Source: Marisa cornuarietis
Taxonomy: Eukaryota > Mollusca > Gastropoda > Architaenioglossa > Ampullariidae
Length of the DNA stretch: 64,000 nt
NCBI GenBank assembly: GCA_004794655.1
Contig: SMMW01000575.1
Span: 11,049,001 to 11,113,000 of the forward strand
Direction: 5' to 3'
In this document: in pieces, positions 45,909-57,776 of the stretch
How positions within the stretch are numbered: the first letter of the stretch is position 1
How the letters are laid out: every line of letters begins with the position of its first letter
Notes under the pieces: model-generated
The model's input: the letters and a program-made list of their open reading frames with translations, nothing else
Told to the model about the DNA's origin: nothing
Databases searched by the model: none
Position numbers and translations under genes: made by a program

Positions 45909-48900
45909 AACTATAACGCGTGATTTTATTTGACGGATAGAGAAAAGCTGAAAGTTAAAATATCTGTTCATGATAGCTATTTTTTTCTTTTTATGACAGT
46001 TATTTTCGCAGGCTATTCCAGAATTTTTCAGGTCGTTGGCGGGTGAGGTGTTAGAGACCTCATTTTTCTAGGGGCCAGCTTTACATGAGAGGGGAAGCCT
46101 CCTCTCCCTCGCTGCCTTACCTCCCCCAACCCTCTACTGAGTCAGGTACTCATTCCCGCCACCTGAGTCGACTGGGGGGAAGTTTGCTGCGCTTATCGCG
46201 TGCTCCCAGTTCAGACGCCACTCGGTCATCCGCTTCCCCACAGTGGAAAATCCAGCGTCACATGAATTTAAAAACAAAATAGAAAGAATCGCTTGCTTCG
46301 TGCTCATGACAGAGTGAAACTTATGACTGGCACAAAGTGTTTCTGACAGAATAATGTATGAAAATAAATGTCAACAAGAACTAGCTATTTCTACATTGAT
46401 CTCTCCTTTGTGTGAACTTTGACATTAAAAGGTATCAGGGCGTACTGTGAGAGTATTCGTACATGTTTGCTTGATAAGTGGGAGGAGGGAGAGTTGTGCG
46501 TACGCTGGTAATCAGTGACTGAGTGAAAGTGAGCGAGGCAGAACAAAACAAATATCTAAAATTCTATAAAACTCTATTAACGGTAATTATTTTAAGTATC
46601 CATTCTCTCAGACGACTAATCATAGGATCGTTCTAGTACTCCAGTTAGGTTAAGGCGATTATTAGGCTATCCTTTCTTGAATCGTATTCTGATCTTGCAG
46701 AACTAAACACGCACACACCTTCATCAGAGATCCATACCATGACCAAACTAAATTGGCATGTATCTGGAGACCAGTAGCAGAACAAAAGTGGCTAATGGTA
46801 TCTAAGTTTGACCCCCACACACACACACACACACAAATAACATCAAATTTCAGCCAATCGTTTTCCCGCGTCTGTTTTGCATCACCACTAGCCCTAAGGA
46901 TTATTTCCTTGTGAGAAGAGCTGCTTTTGTAACATACCTTTTTATGTACAGAACGCATGCCTGTTTCATCAAGCACCACAACGGCGTTCATGAACTGGTC
47001 CCCCTTTAGCTACAGTACACCGGATTCGATTTCTTCTGGGGCCAGGTGTTTAATATTCTGCTAGACCCTGAAACGTGTATAAAACTTAATATTTTATTAT
47101 CATTATAGCTGACTACCTGGACTTATGGAATAACCGTCAAAAAGGAAGTGAGCAAATCTTCTGTTTGTCTCATTGCTCATCTGTTTAAACCCAACAATCA
47201 CATACTTTTGCTTGAAGACCGAATCGAATGCTTCACGTTTTTCCCCCCACAGATATCGATAAATATTTTCAAAATATATCCACTCTGTGAATTATACGGC
47301 ATATTGCAGCCGTTTATGAAATATCCACTTACAAAAACGTGTTTCGCCCCTGCACTCAATGCAAAATCCCGCTCGAGCGGGAGAACGCGGTACTACGTCA
47401 CTCCAGCGTTGTGCCGTCCGCTGTGGAGTTGTTTGCTGGGCGCGCGATAAGATTCCATTGGACAATCTTCATTTTTCGTTCTCTAAAATACAGTTATTAA
47501 TAGTTTGGTAACAAAAGACAAGGTATTTTTGTACAGCCTTTAACTATTAAATTGAATGTATAAAATTCAGTCAGCGGAAACAGACTCACCAACCGTGAAG
47601 TAGTCAAATATATTGTCTCGAGCGAAGTTATATCTGACAGCATGCTAGAACAATGCTTCATAAACATTTCGTGAGGACTAAACATTCGACTCAAGCTTAT
47701 TCATATCTTTAATTTGGCATGTGTGGGGGTCAGTCTCAGTGTAGCGAAATAGATGTGATGTGTACGCAAATACTGCTGCTGGTTAAATTTGTCATCGGAT
47801 GTCTCTTTGCTAACAGGATTACTCGGATCTGGAAATTCTCCCTCATCTCTTACGGGGTGTCATATCAAATGATGTTGCAATCACTGATGTGAAAATATGG
47901 CGTCGATAACGGTAACGATGCGTTCTTTACCAAAATACGTTATTTTTATTTGAAGACATCGGGAATGACTCTTGTAACAGGGAACGCGACACGTGGACTC
48001 ATCGTCATATAGATCACCGTTAAAGTGCAAGGGTGATAACACGCCTCTGTCGCTCCATGCACTCGCTCACTTCGCGTTGCTGAAATAGTACACTATTATC
48101 GATGTTGATGTTGTCATAGCAACGGACCGGATTTCCCACCACCATCACCACCCCACATTTCTTCTTCACTATCGATCCCAGACACTGCGACGTTTACTCC
48201 GATGTTGCCGACGCAGCAAGTCACCCCCTTCTGCTGCCTCTCTTTTCTCACCAAACGCCTATAGGCCTCGTTATCATTATTATTTTTGTCTTTTCAGAAC
48301 GCCGAACTGATGAAATAAAGGACGACAACTTGAAGTATACTTCCGGCTTGCCGCGATATGGTTGAATGCTATGTTTCTAAAACTCTCTGATACTCACGCT
48401 TGTGTGTGCGTGCCTATAAAGTACACTTTGTCTAAAATTGAAATAGGGAAGCTTACCCGAGAATCTGGATGACCCAAGAGTAGTTTATAGTGACGGCGAC
48501 GGCTGAAGTAATCACACATATGTCATACTAAAACACTAGAACAGCGTGTTCGCGGATGTAGCCAGTGCTTTCACTTTTTTTCTCCCCTCTCAATGCTCGA
48601 CAAATGAACTCTTGTCCACTAAAACTTCACATTTCACAAGCCCTTCCGTGCCAAGGTCAAGTCGACTTTGCTTGAGTCACACCACGCCAGCCAACCACTC
48701 GGCGTCAACAAAATCGACTGATGCGCTGGACCACGTGAGAGAGAGAGAGAGAAAGAGAGCGCGCACATGTTACTCTCCATCCACACGTGCATTAACAAAA
48801 GTAAAACAAAACACTATCATGCTCGAGAACATGCACCTTTTTTTTTTTTTGCCTTTTCGGTAAACGTAGGACAATACACGTGCGTGACCTTATTTAAATG

Positions 48901-51761
48901 GTAACTGCAAAGGTCAAGTGCTTCACAATTGATGTCCGCGATGATTTTAGTCCAGAGGACAGCACTTCTGCAAATTCAAGTTTAAAGGTCGCAGATTTTC
49001 ATTTGCTTTCGGGACGTGGCAGTCAGGTCTGAAGCGTCAGTAGATTGCGCGCTGACATTCACCAAAAGTGACCTGTTAGTGAACAATTAATATTCCCAGA
49101 ATCTGCGACGCATGACCCTTACACTCATAACATGTAAACATAACGCATCAGTTCTAGAACCTTCCACGACATTATCCTGACACGAATACCCTACGAAATT
49201 CTGTGCTAGCTGATTATGCCACGCAGAGACTATAATTCTGATTTTATTTTATTTTTTAAATTTGTAGTTTACACCGATCGCGTGAGCATCGCTAACCAAT
49301 GTCAAAGCAGTCGGTCCAGTTAACAGGTACGTGCCACTAGTTCTGCCGTGATTTATAATTGCTGTTGATCACACGTTGTCAATTTGCAAAACTAATGTGC
49401 AAATGATCTGACAAACCACTCTCCGACCTACAGGATTATAGCAGAACCAGATCGATTCTCTAAACAACCAGCTTACAATACAATCCAAAGGGTGGTCTCA
49501 GTCCTTGGTGAACTTTAGTCACTGCCAGCTCACTGAATGCTTTTCTGCATGGCAGTCTATGGTGTTCATATTTCTTTTCTCCACTCTGGCAGCTGCGATC
49601 AGCAATATACATTGATCGACCAGCTTGGCGCAATTGCGTACCTTATGTTTTTTTTTTTAAGTGGACGTAACAATGTGGAATCCCATGCACGTGTCTGCCA
49701 CAGAAGGAAAACAAGGTTTGGTTAGCCTTTCCAGACGTTCTCTTGAGTTAATTTTTGTGGTGGAGACTGTTTACTCTTTTTCTTAAAAAAAAATATTTTA
49801 CTACCCTGCTCTTACATATACATCATAGAAGATGGAATATATATATATAAATTCATTAATTGGTATGAATATATTCATTGACTCTTTCTCTCTTACACAT
49901 GCGCCAACACACATCTGTATGTGAAGAATTTGTAATCAAATTCTTTTTACTTCCAATATTTTCACTTTTACTTTCCATGATAAGATGCAGAGTTTCCATC
50001 TGTTTACTTTTAATTACAGCATTTATCCATAATGTATATTCATAATATCCCACTGGGTATTATGGCAGCTGAAACATTGTTTTATACATGAAAAGCTGCA
50101 AAGGCAGAAGTGATAGCAAAAAAGACTTTTCCAGTCTTATTGATATATCTAAAACGATGTCCAAGTGCTTATGTTAGGAATGCAGTTAGGCAGAAATAAA
50201 ATTTCTGTCAATTACAAAGCACTAAAATGGGTGAACAGTTATGGAAGTTGAGTCAAGTAGAAACCATCCATGTGTATTCACAAAGAACACATTATGAAGC
50301 AGTGTGAAAAATACGTAATAAGATTTACACGTTTAATATGGTAGACCTCTGTGCAAGAGAGCCTGTTAAAATGTCTGATAGGATTGTTAATTCCATTTAT
50401 CTGTGCTACCCACAAGTCACTTTACAGCATAAACATTTAGTCTTGTTTTTCATGATAGGGATAATAGTAATAAAAAAATAATGTGTTAACTCAGCCAAAG
50501 CCAGGCTATGCTTTCCAAAATATAACTTAACACTTTTACAAAATGAAAATTTTTCATGCACCAACACTCTCTCATAAAACATCTCAGGTATTTGGTATTC
50601 CATAAAAGCATATGATATGATGTATTTGCTAGATAATCTTGATTGGGGGTATGACAACAGGGTATCAAAAATATGTAGGGTGCTATCAGTGGGTTTTGGC
50701 TCGGTTTCACCAAGCTAGAAATGAGAAACTGTTTTTAAAAAAACTTGTCAGGAGTGGCATGGTGGTCTTCTGAGAGTTTCAAAACCTGTATAGAACAAGA
50801 AAAGTATACTGATATTTCAAACAAGAATAACGAAGAACATAAGAAAGGTGTACACACGTTTTAGGAGTATCAGAGATATAGTCACAGGAACCATTTTTTC
50901 CAGTAGCTCGCCATTGTCCCTTCTGTAAGGGAATGAAAGAGGGTGAAGTTCATATGTGATGTTTAGGTCCTGTTAGTACAGGTGTGAGAGATATTGTTGT
51001 GGTGGTGGGAGCTGAAAGGTATTATAGGGGTGTGGAAGTGGGTGTAAACCTTATAATCTTTTCTATTATGTCTGTTGCTGCAGAAATATGTGTCTATGAG
51101 TGGTGAGAATCCAGGTGAACTGTAAATTAAAATTGTATAGATTTGGGTATATAGCAATATTAGAGTAGGTTCTCATTTCTTTGCTGTAGCCAATGTGCTT
51201 AAAGCAATAAAAGATCTCTCTCTAACACTCTTTTTTATTTATTTAGCATCTTCTACCAGATAAACATACACAATGCACACATTAGAATGACAGCAATAAC
51301 ACCATTAGCAGGAAATGAAAGAGAAGATGAAAAAAGAAAGCAAATTTAGAAAGTGCTGGTCTGGCTTGATAACAAAATTATATCAGCAGAGCTTTTTCAG
51401 ACATGCACACACTAAATATACATAATAGGGATTGATGCATAAAGGTAATAGACCTTGTATATATATATATCCAGCCTTATTTTTGAAAAATTCACAAAAC
51501 ACTGTCGACAATGGACATTAATAAATTTTGAAGGTGGTGAATACATAATCGGCAAATACTGCTGATGCCTTTGCTGTTAGCACTCCTTCATTTTAATATC
51601 ACTCGTGAACCTCATATTTTAAAAGGAATTTGGAGAATTAAGTTTATTTGGCATTTGAATTGATTTCTTTTCTTTACCTTCAAACAACATTGTAGGCATT
51701 AACCAAAAAATTGTGCCATGGAATTGTGTAGATATATATTCATTCATTGGTAATTTTGTCT

Positions 51762-52105
51762 CAGGCGCATACTTAACATCTTTTGGCCAAACACCATCAC
51801 CAATGAAGAACTCCACCGAAGAACTGAAACCGAGTCCATCACCACGCTGGTTCAACGAAGACGTTGGCGATGGATTGGACATGTGCTTCGCCAGCAGACC
51901 TCTCCAGAATCCCCCTATGATGGACTACAGACGGCCTAAGAAAACGAGGCCGCCCAAAGGAAACCTGGAGAACAACAGTGGAAAGGGAGATGAAAGGAAA
52001 GGGCTGGACATGGGGTTGCCTGGAGCGAGTTTCAGCCGATCGACATCAGTGGTGGTCTCTGGTTGAGGCCCTATGTGCAACTATCACGAAGAGGATTGAT
52101 TGATG
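51762..52105 (+). mobile_element. 5'-truncated RTE LINE copy with 16-bp TSD
   Basis: A 344-base insertion flanked by the direct repeat ATTGGTAATTTTGTCT at 51746-51761 and 52106-52121. It carries the 3' end of an RTE-type polymerase frame (ITNEELHRRT, RRRWRWIGHVLRQ) and ends in a GATT-type simple tail. It is the last part of an element related to, but distinct from, the full-length one at 52409-55684. The perfect duplication suggests a fairly recent insertion by target-primed reverse transcription. Confidence 0.85.
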
Positions 52106-52408
52106 ATTGGTAATTTTGTCTAGCATTGATGACATAAAATGTAAGCAAAAGATGTTGGCTCTTTCAGTTGTTCACAATTGACAATGACAAGCAGTCATTC
52201 TGTCGTGCATTAACACAATTCAGTTCTACAAAGTATTTTTAAAAGAATATTCTTGTACACAATGCTTAACTTTCATTACTTGTGTATTTCTGTAACCAGT
52301 GGCTGAAAGTTTTTTTTATCATAGCATGTTATTGATACCCAGTGTATTTATGTCACTTCATTTATTATTATTATTAATTTAACAGGTATACATACATTCA
52401 ACATATAC

Positions 52409-55400
52409 TTACTTACTTACTTACTGCCCGTTATGCCTGTCGGCACGTAGGGCAGCGACAAAGGTCCTCCACTTTTGTCTGTCCTGGGCCAGCTTCCCCA
52501 CAGTGCCCCAGCTGTGATTTAGGGTCTTCATTTCTGCCTCCACGGTTCGCCGCCAGGTGTTCTTGGGCCGGCCTCGCTTGCGCTTTCCCTCTGGGGTCCA
52601 GTGTAAGGCAGTTTTTGTGATGGAGTTGCCTCTGATGACATGGCCAATCCAGCGCCATCGTTTCTTCATCAGGATGGTGTTCATACTCTCTTGCCCACAC
52701 TGGGCAAGTAGCTCTTCGTTGGAGATTGTTCTTGGCCAGAAGATGCCCAGGATTCTTCTCAGGCTTTTGGTGTGGAAGACCGACAGTTTGTTGAGGTCGC
52801 TGTCAATCATTCGCCAGCACTCCGAGCCGTACAGGAGAGTGGACAGGACAAGGCTCTGGTAGAGTCTCAGTTTGGTATGGGTGCTGTACTGGGCTGACTT
52901 CCAGATGTTGCTTAGGCTACAGAAGATGCCCCTGGCCTTGCTCAGTCTGCTCTGGATGTCACGGTCTGCTCCTCCATCCTGCTTGACCACGCTGCCCAAG
53001 TATGTGAAGTTTTCAACCATCGGCAGGTCTTCTCCCTCTATGTTGATCTTGATCGGTGTTGAATTGGTGGTGTTGAGGGTCATCACTTCTGTCTTTGTCC
53101 GGCTGATGTGCAGTCCGACCTGCTTCGCAAAGGTGTTCAGGCGAGTCGTCTTCTCCTGCATATGTCGATGGGTGTGTGACAGCAAGGCCAGGTCGTCGGC
53201 AAAGTCTAGGTCTTCTAAGTTCTTGGAGAGTGTCCATCTTATGCCCCTTGGTTCATCTTCCGTTGTGTGGCGCATTACCCAGTCAATGACAAGGTTAAAG
53301 AGTAGGGAAGACATCACGCAGCCTTGTCTCACTCCAGTCCCGACCTCAAAGCAGATGTTACTGTCACCAACGCAGCATGAAAAGTTCGTATAGAAGCTTT
53401 TGATCAGCAGCACAATTTCCATTGGTATTCCATACGCTCTCAGGATGCGCCAAAGGCTTTCTCTGTGGATGCTGTCAAATGCCTTCTGGAAATCCACGAA
53501 GTTAATGTAGAGCTGTCTCTTCCACTCTGTACACTGTTCAATGATGTTGCGTAGTGCAAATATCTGATCGGTGCATCCTCTTCCTCTACGAAAACCAGCC
53601 TGTTCTTCTCTAAGTTGTGCGTCCGTTGCCTGAGATTCGTCGAATGATGATCTTTGTCATGATCTTGCTTGGGACGGACAGGAGAGTTATTCCTCGCCAG
53701 TTGTTGCAGTCGCTAAGGGGTCCTTTCTTTGGAATTTTGACGATCACTCCTCTGGTCCAGTCACTTGGGACTTGTTTCCCTTCCCATACTGCGGTAAATA
53801 GGGGTTGCAGGATATTGGCTGCCAGTTCTGGGTCTGTTTTGAATAATTCAGCGTTCAGATTGTCTTGGCCTGGTGCCTTTCTGTTCTTCAAGGACTTGAT
53901 TGCTGTGATGATTTCCTGCTTCTCTGGTGGGGCAATGTTGACGTCTAGGTCCTCAGTGGCTTCTTGTATGTCGGCTTCTTCGGAAGGTGGTGGTCTGTTC
54001 AGAACCTCTTTGAAGTGTTCGGCCCAGCGTGCTTCTTGTTCTCTCTCTGTCGTTAGTAGCTTCCCTTCCTTGTCCTTGACTGGGGCATCGTTGGTGCTGT
54101 GGAACTTGCCGCTAATCACTTTGGTGATCTTGTACAGTTTTCCTTGTTCTCCTCTTTTTGCTGCTTCTTCGGCCTCACTTGCCAGATTGTTCAAGTAGGC
54201 ACGCTTGTCTGTTCTCGCCGAGCGCTTCACTTTCTGGTTCATTTCTCTGTACTGTAGTTTGAACTTCTCTTGCAGTCTTTCAGATCTGGTGCTAGCCACC
54301 TTTTTCTTGATGTCTCTTCTTTCCTGTATTGCTTTCCACGTCTCTGGTGTTATCCACTCTTTCTTCTTAGTTTCTTTTAGTCCAAGACTAGTCTCGCTGC
54401 TTTTTTGGTACACTGTTCTTACAAGGTCCCATCTCTGGTTTATTCTATCTGTATCTACCTCGCAGGTGTCTGTCATGTCTGCAAGTGCCTGAAATCTGTT
54501 TTTCACTTGAAGGATGAAGGCATTTTTTAGTTTGGGGTCCTGCAATCTTTCTACATCAAAGCGTCTGTGTGCTGCTGACTTGCGTCCTGTACTTCGCAGT
54601 TTCATTTTAATGTTTGCTACAACAAGGTGATGGTCACTCCCACCATCTCCTCCTCTTCTCACCCTGACGTCGAGTAGGGAACGTCTCCAGATGCCGTTGA
54701 TCATTAGGTGGTCGATCTGGTTGCTATCCCTACCATTGGGTAAGCACCATGTTAGCTTGTGGACGTTACGGTGAGGGAATAATGTTCCTCCAATCACCAG
54801 GTTGTACATAGTGCATAGCTCCACTAGTCTCTCTCCGTTGTTATTCATGCAGCCACAACCATGTCTGCCCATGACTCTCTCTACGTGGGTGTTGTCGTTC
54901 CCAACTTTAGCATTCATGTCGCCCATCATAATTAACAGGTCATGGCGGGGTGCTGCACTTACTTCTGCTTGTAATTGGTCGTAAAAGGTGTCCTTCGCCT
55001 CATCATCGCTATCGTTGGTTGGTGCGTAGCACTGGATCAAGGTCATGTTGCCATGTCTCCCTTTCGCTCTGGCTGTAATCAGTCTGCTGTTGATCGGTTT
55101 CCACTCTATCAGGCATTTCTCTGTTCCTTTCCTCAGGATGATGGCTACTCCCTCATGGTGTTGGTTGTCTTCTCTGCCAGAGTACAGCACTGTCTCTCCG
55201 GTCTGGGTCTTTATTCTTCCGGAACCTGTCCATCTGCTTTCGCTTACTCCTAGGATGTGTAGGTTGTAACGTCTCATCTCGGCCGTAATTTGTGCCAATT
55301 TACCAGTTTCGTACATGGTACGCACATTCCAGAAACCTATTCTGGTCTTGCATTTGGCGCTTAAGACTTCCATCTTCGTGCTAGTAGCTTCCTTTCGGTT

Positions 55401-55684
55401 TTCACTACTAGCAGTCATACAAGGATCTTGCGATACCTCTGGGAGCCCATCGCACACAATAGTGGTGTCTTTCTTTGTCGCTATTTCCGTAATGGTATTG
55501 CTTTTTACGGGACAGGGTTGTTAGCCCTGTGCCCAACCCCCAACCTGGAGGACCAGGGATCATGTTTTGTCTGCCATCTACCCTTTGACCTGCCCGGCTT
55601 GGGTGGCCCTGCCCGGTATAGCTCTTAGGGTCATCGATACACACAAGCCCCCCGACCGCGACAAGGTAATGATCCTCCGGGGGG
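52409..55684 (-). mobile_element. Full-length RTE-clade LINE with 13-bp TSD
   Basis: About 3.28 kb flanked by ATTCAACATATAC at 52396-52408 and 55685-55697. Read on the minus strand it begins in a GC-rich 5' region and encodes endonuclease then reverse transcriptase. It ends in a (TAAG)n tail directly after the stop, as is usual for the RTE clade, whose elements are typically about 3.2-3.3 kb. It is nearly intact, with a single frameshift near 53632, so it inserted recently. Confidence 0.92.
52421..55457 (-). pseudogene. RTE endonuclease-reverse transcriptase ORF, one frameshift
   Basis: The upstream part (55457 to about 53632) holds an apurinic-type endonuclease: GFWNVRTMYETGK, SESRWTG, MMGDMNAKVGND and GSDHHLVVA. 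It runs into the start of the reverse transcriptase (GITLLSVPSK). The frame shifts by one base near 53628-53636. The downstream part to 52421 holds VDFQKAFDSIHRESLW, TGVRQGCVMSSLLFN, the catalytic FADDLALLS and the RTE C-terminal RRWRWIGHVIR and GRPKNTWRRTVE. Such proteins are often annotated in animal genomes as craniofacial development protein 2-like. The break could be natural or a sequencing error. Confidence 0.9.
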
Positions 55685-56141
55685 ATTCAACATATACAGT
55701 ACAAAGATTTTGTAAACCACATAATTTTACTCTTTTTTGCATGAAAAGTGGATGCACAGACAATGACAATTGCTAGACTGATCCACTTTTACGTAAAAAA
55801 AAAAAAAATCACTGTAGCCAGCTGCTTGGGATTTAACATTAAGACACCACAAGCTTTATTTCCTGACCTCAAGATGTAATGGGGGAAATTGGTATTTTAC
55901 GCCATGCCAGCAAATAAAGCTACATCATGGCAAGGCAGCCAGCTCTGTAAACAGGTGCCACATGCAGAGACAGAACACTATGCCTGAGACAAAAGCTGAA
56001 CCCATAACACTGTATTGGTGACTGGCTGCTGTACATTGTGAAATGAAAGACGTCTGATAACAAATCAAAAGGTAAATTCAGATGCAGTCTCATTAGAGTT
56101 AAAACAACCTGCTAAAACTTTGACAGCAAATTGTCTTTCAG

Positions 56142-56533
56142 GTTTGTTTTTTTTTTACACCATGTTGACCAAAACTAAATGCACAACCATATTTGGCATC
56201 CCTGTATAGAACTTCCAGATTTTTTGAATAATTTTCAGTGTGCATCTCTTTTTCATCAATTTTCTTTTTCAATTTAGCATTTTCTTCTGTATACTGGTGA
56301 ACATCATTCAGTTAGGTCATATAATCTATTGGGATGGCTATGTGTGTCTCTTTCTCTTCATATTGCGCTTCCAATTGCTGCTCAATCAAGTAAATTGGCC
56401 TCTCAATGTACCGTATTTTCTTTTGTTCTTCTGTCTGAAGTGTTGGTATGCTTATGGATTCATTTTTTCCCTTGTAACCTAAGCTTTCAGTCAGGATTTG
56501 TGAAGTCATGGGAATTTGCTGGTCTTCCTGTAA
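56142..56533 (-). pseudogene. Coiled-coil exon interrupted by an in-frame TAA
   Basis: After a good acceptor (TTATCATTTACAG) the minus-strand frame is coherent and charged. It includes TEEQKKIRYIERPIYLIEQQ and, past an in-frame TAA after DYMT, YTEENAKLKKKIDEKEMHTE. The protein-like composition continues without a frame change on both sides of the stop, implying a single nonsense mutation in a former exon. It could be the coiled-coil region of the broken THAP gene at 57066-57286, on the same strand about 0.5 kb upstream. That link is inferred. Confidence 0.5.
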
Positions 56534-56662
56534 ATGATAAAAGAAACTTTAAGAAGAAGTCTTCATTTCTAGTATGTTAAGCGCACACATCCATGTGCAC
56601 GTGCACACTGAGTGTCAATCTTTCACATTAGTAAACATTACACCTTACCTATTATCTTAGGC

Positions 56663-56968
56663 CAGCGGTCACCAAACTTTTTTTACTGCGGGCCGGATAC
56701 CTGAAAAACTGACGAACGCGGGCCGCATAATCATTCTATTCAATACTTGCAAGCCAGAACGGAAGCTCTGGGAAAAAAGATGAAAAACTAAGTTTAGCAT
56801 TCTATGGGTGGTGCGCGTGCAATGAACAAAAAACAAAAGCAACCAACATGTTTATTTACTAAAAAGGAGCAGAACTTGCTTCTGCTGCAATTCAAGTACC
56901 GTCGGCGGGCCGGATGAAATGACGTCGCGGGCCGGATCCGCCCGCGGGCCGTAGTTTGGTGACCTCTG
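56663..56968. mobile_element. hAT-type MITE with 8-bp TSD
   Basis: 306 bases flanked by TCTTAGGC on both sides (56655-56662 and 56969-56976). Terminal inverted repeats are CAGCGGTCACCAAACT on the left and CAGAGGTCACCAAACT as the complement of the right. The GCGGGCCGGAT motifs near both ends are typical of Charlie-like hAT elements. It is non-coding, so it was mobilised by a transposase elsewhere. Confidence 0.93.
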
Positions 56969-57065
56969 TCTTAGGCTAACAATTATGGGCTAACAGTTTT
57001 TGAAAAAGTAAAAAGCACAAAATCTACGTTCATTTCTAGATTTAAATAACACGATCACTACTACT

Positions 57066-57286
57066 AACATGAGAGAACGTGAATGGAGCAAACATAATGC
57101 CATGGTTTTGCAGTGCTCTCTGCGATTTCTTTCCTATGGTTCTGACTCGGCCATTCTCGTCGCTGATTTGAAATAAGATTTCTCTTCCTCGATTTTCTTT
57201 GGTACAACTGGAATACGACAAAATTATTACACTTTTGTCTCTGTTGTTCCGACGACCGCAGCCACAATACAACAAAATTTCACCAT
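57066..57286 (-). pseudogene. Broken THAP-domain exon
   Basis: A THAP zinc-finger signature is recoverable only by changing frames. It begins MVKFCC at the ATG at 57286, shifts to GCGRRNNRDKSV, then CRIPVVPKKIEEEK, then ISNQRREWPSQNHRKE and WHYVCSIH. This follows the THAP order (C2-CH fold, NRSDRDKS-like loop, RIP, RRxxW, CSxHF) with at least three shifts. It is divergent to and about 490 bases from the EXD1-like start codon. It is a decayed P-element-type transposase or THAP gene. Confidence 0.6.
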
Positions 57287-57687
57287 TTCCGTAGGTTCGA
57301 AACGAGCAGATTACGATCAAAACAACGCTGGGTAAAAAAACGTGTGGAGGTTTACCGCCTGCCACACATGTTTCGGTGAGGTCACGCGCCAAAGCAAACT
57401 GAAGAACAAGAACGATAACTCTACATTCAATCTCAGCGGAACTGTCAACGACCGTTTTCCTATTTTGCGTAAATATGTCGTAAAGTACGCAAATACACGC
57501 TCATATTTATATATATATACACACACACACATAAAAATCTACAAACTTATTTCTAAGCTTATATTAGACCAAAAATCTTATCAGGTCTTTGGAAATGTGT
57601 GTCTAATGAATTTGGAATCTATTTTACGTCATATCCCATCGCGCGTCGCATATAAATAACTTCAATCCCATCGCCTCGTGCATTTTA

Positions 57688-57735
57688 CAGTGCGAAATCA
57701 CCGAGAGGGGGAAGCACTTTCCCTTTCGAAGTCAA
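57688..57735 (+). mobile_element. Short SINE-like remnant in EXD1 5' region
   Basis: GTGCGAAATCACC followed by GGGGGAAGCACTTTCC resembles the 3' part of the SINEs at 14105-14329 and 29068-29154. It sits about 40-90 bases before the EXD1-like ATG and may be part of the 5' UTR. Confidence 0.45.
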
Positions 57736-57776
57736 CAACAAAACCTCGTTCATTTGTACTTGAGACATTTGGCGAT

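Larger units (their letters stand above)
40700..51740. other. Long stretch without recognised genes
   Basis: About 11 kb with no identified exon apart from the DNA-transposon-like element at 45637-45908. It holds TA/GA repeats near 42721-42771, GT repeats at 43240-43287 and 43813-43854, and a CA tract near 46817. Short frames show no domain or convincing splice context. It may include the promoter of the NRPS-like gene at its left end. Confidence 0.45.

Noticed and set aside
52872..55269. Plus-strand open frames opposite the LINE
   Set aside because: They are antisense shadows of the endonuclease and reverse transcriptase frames, which are intact on the minus strand.
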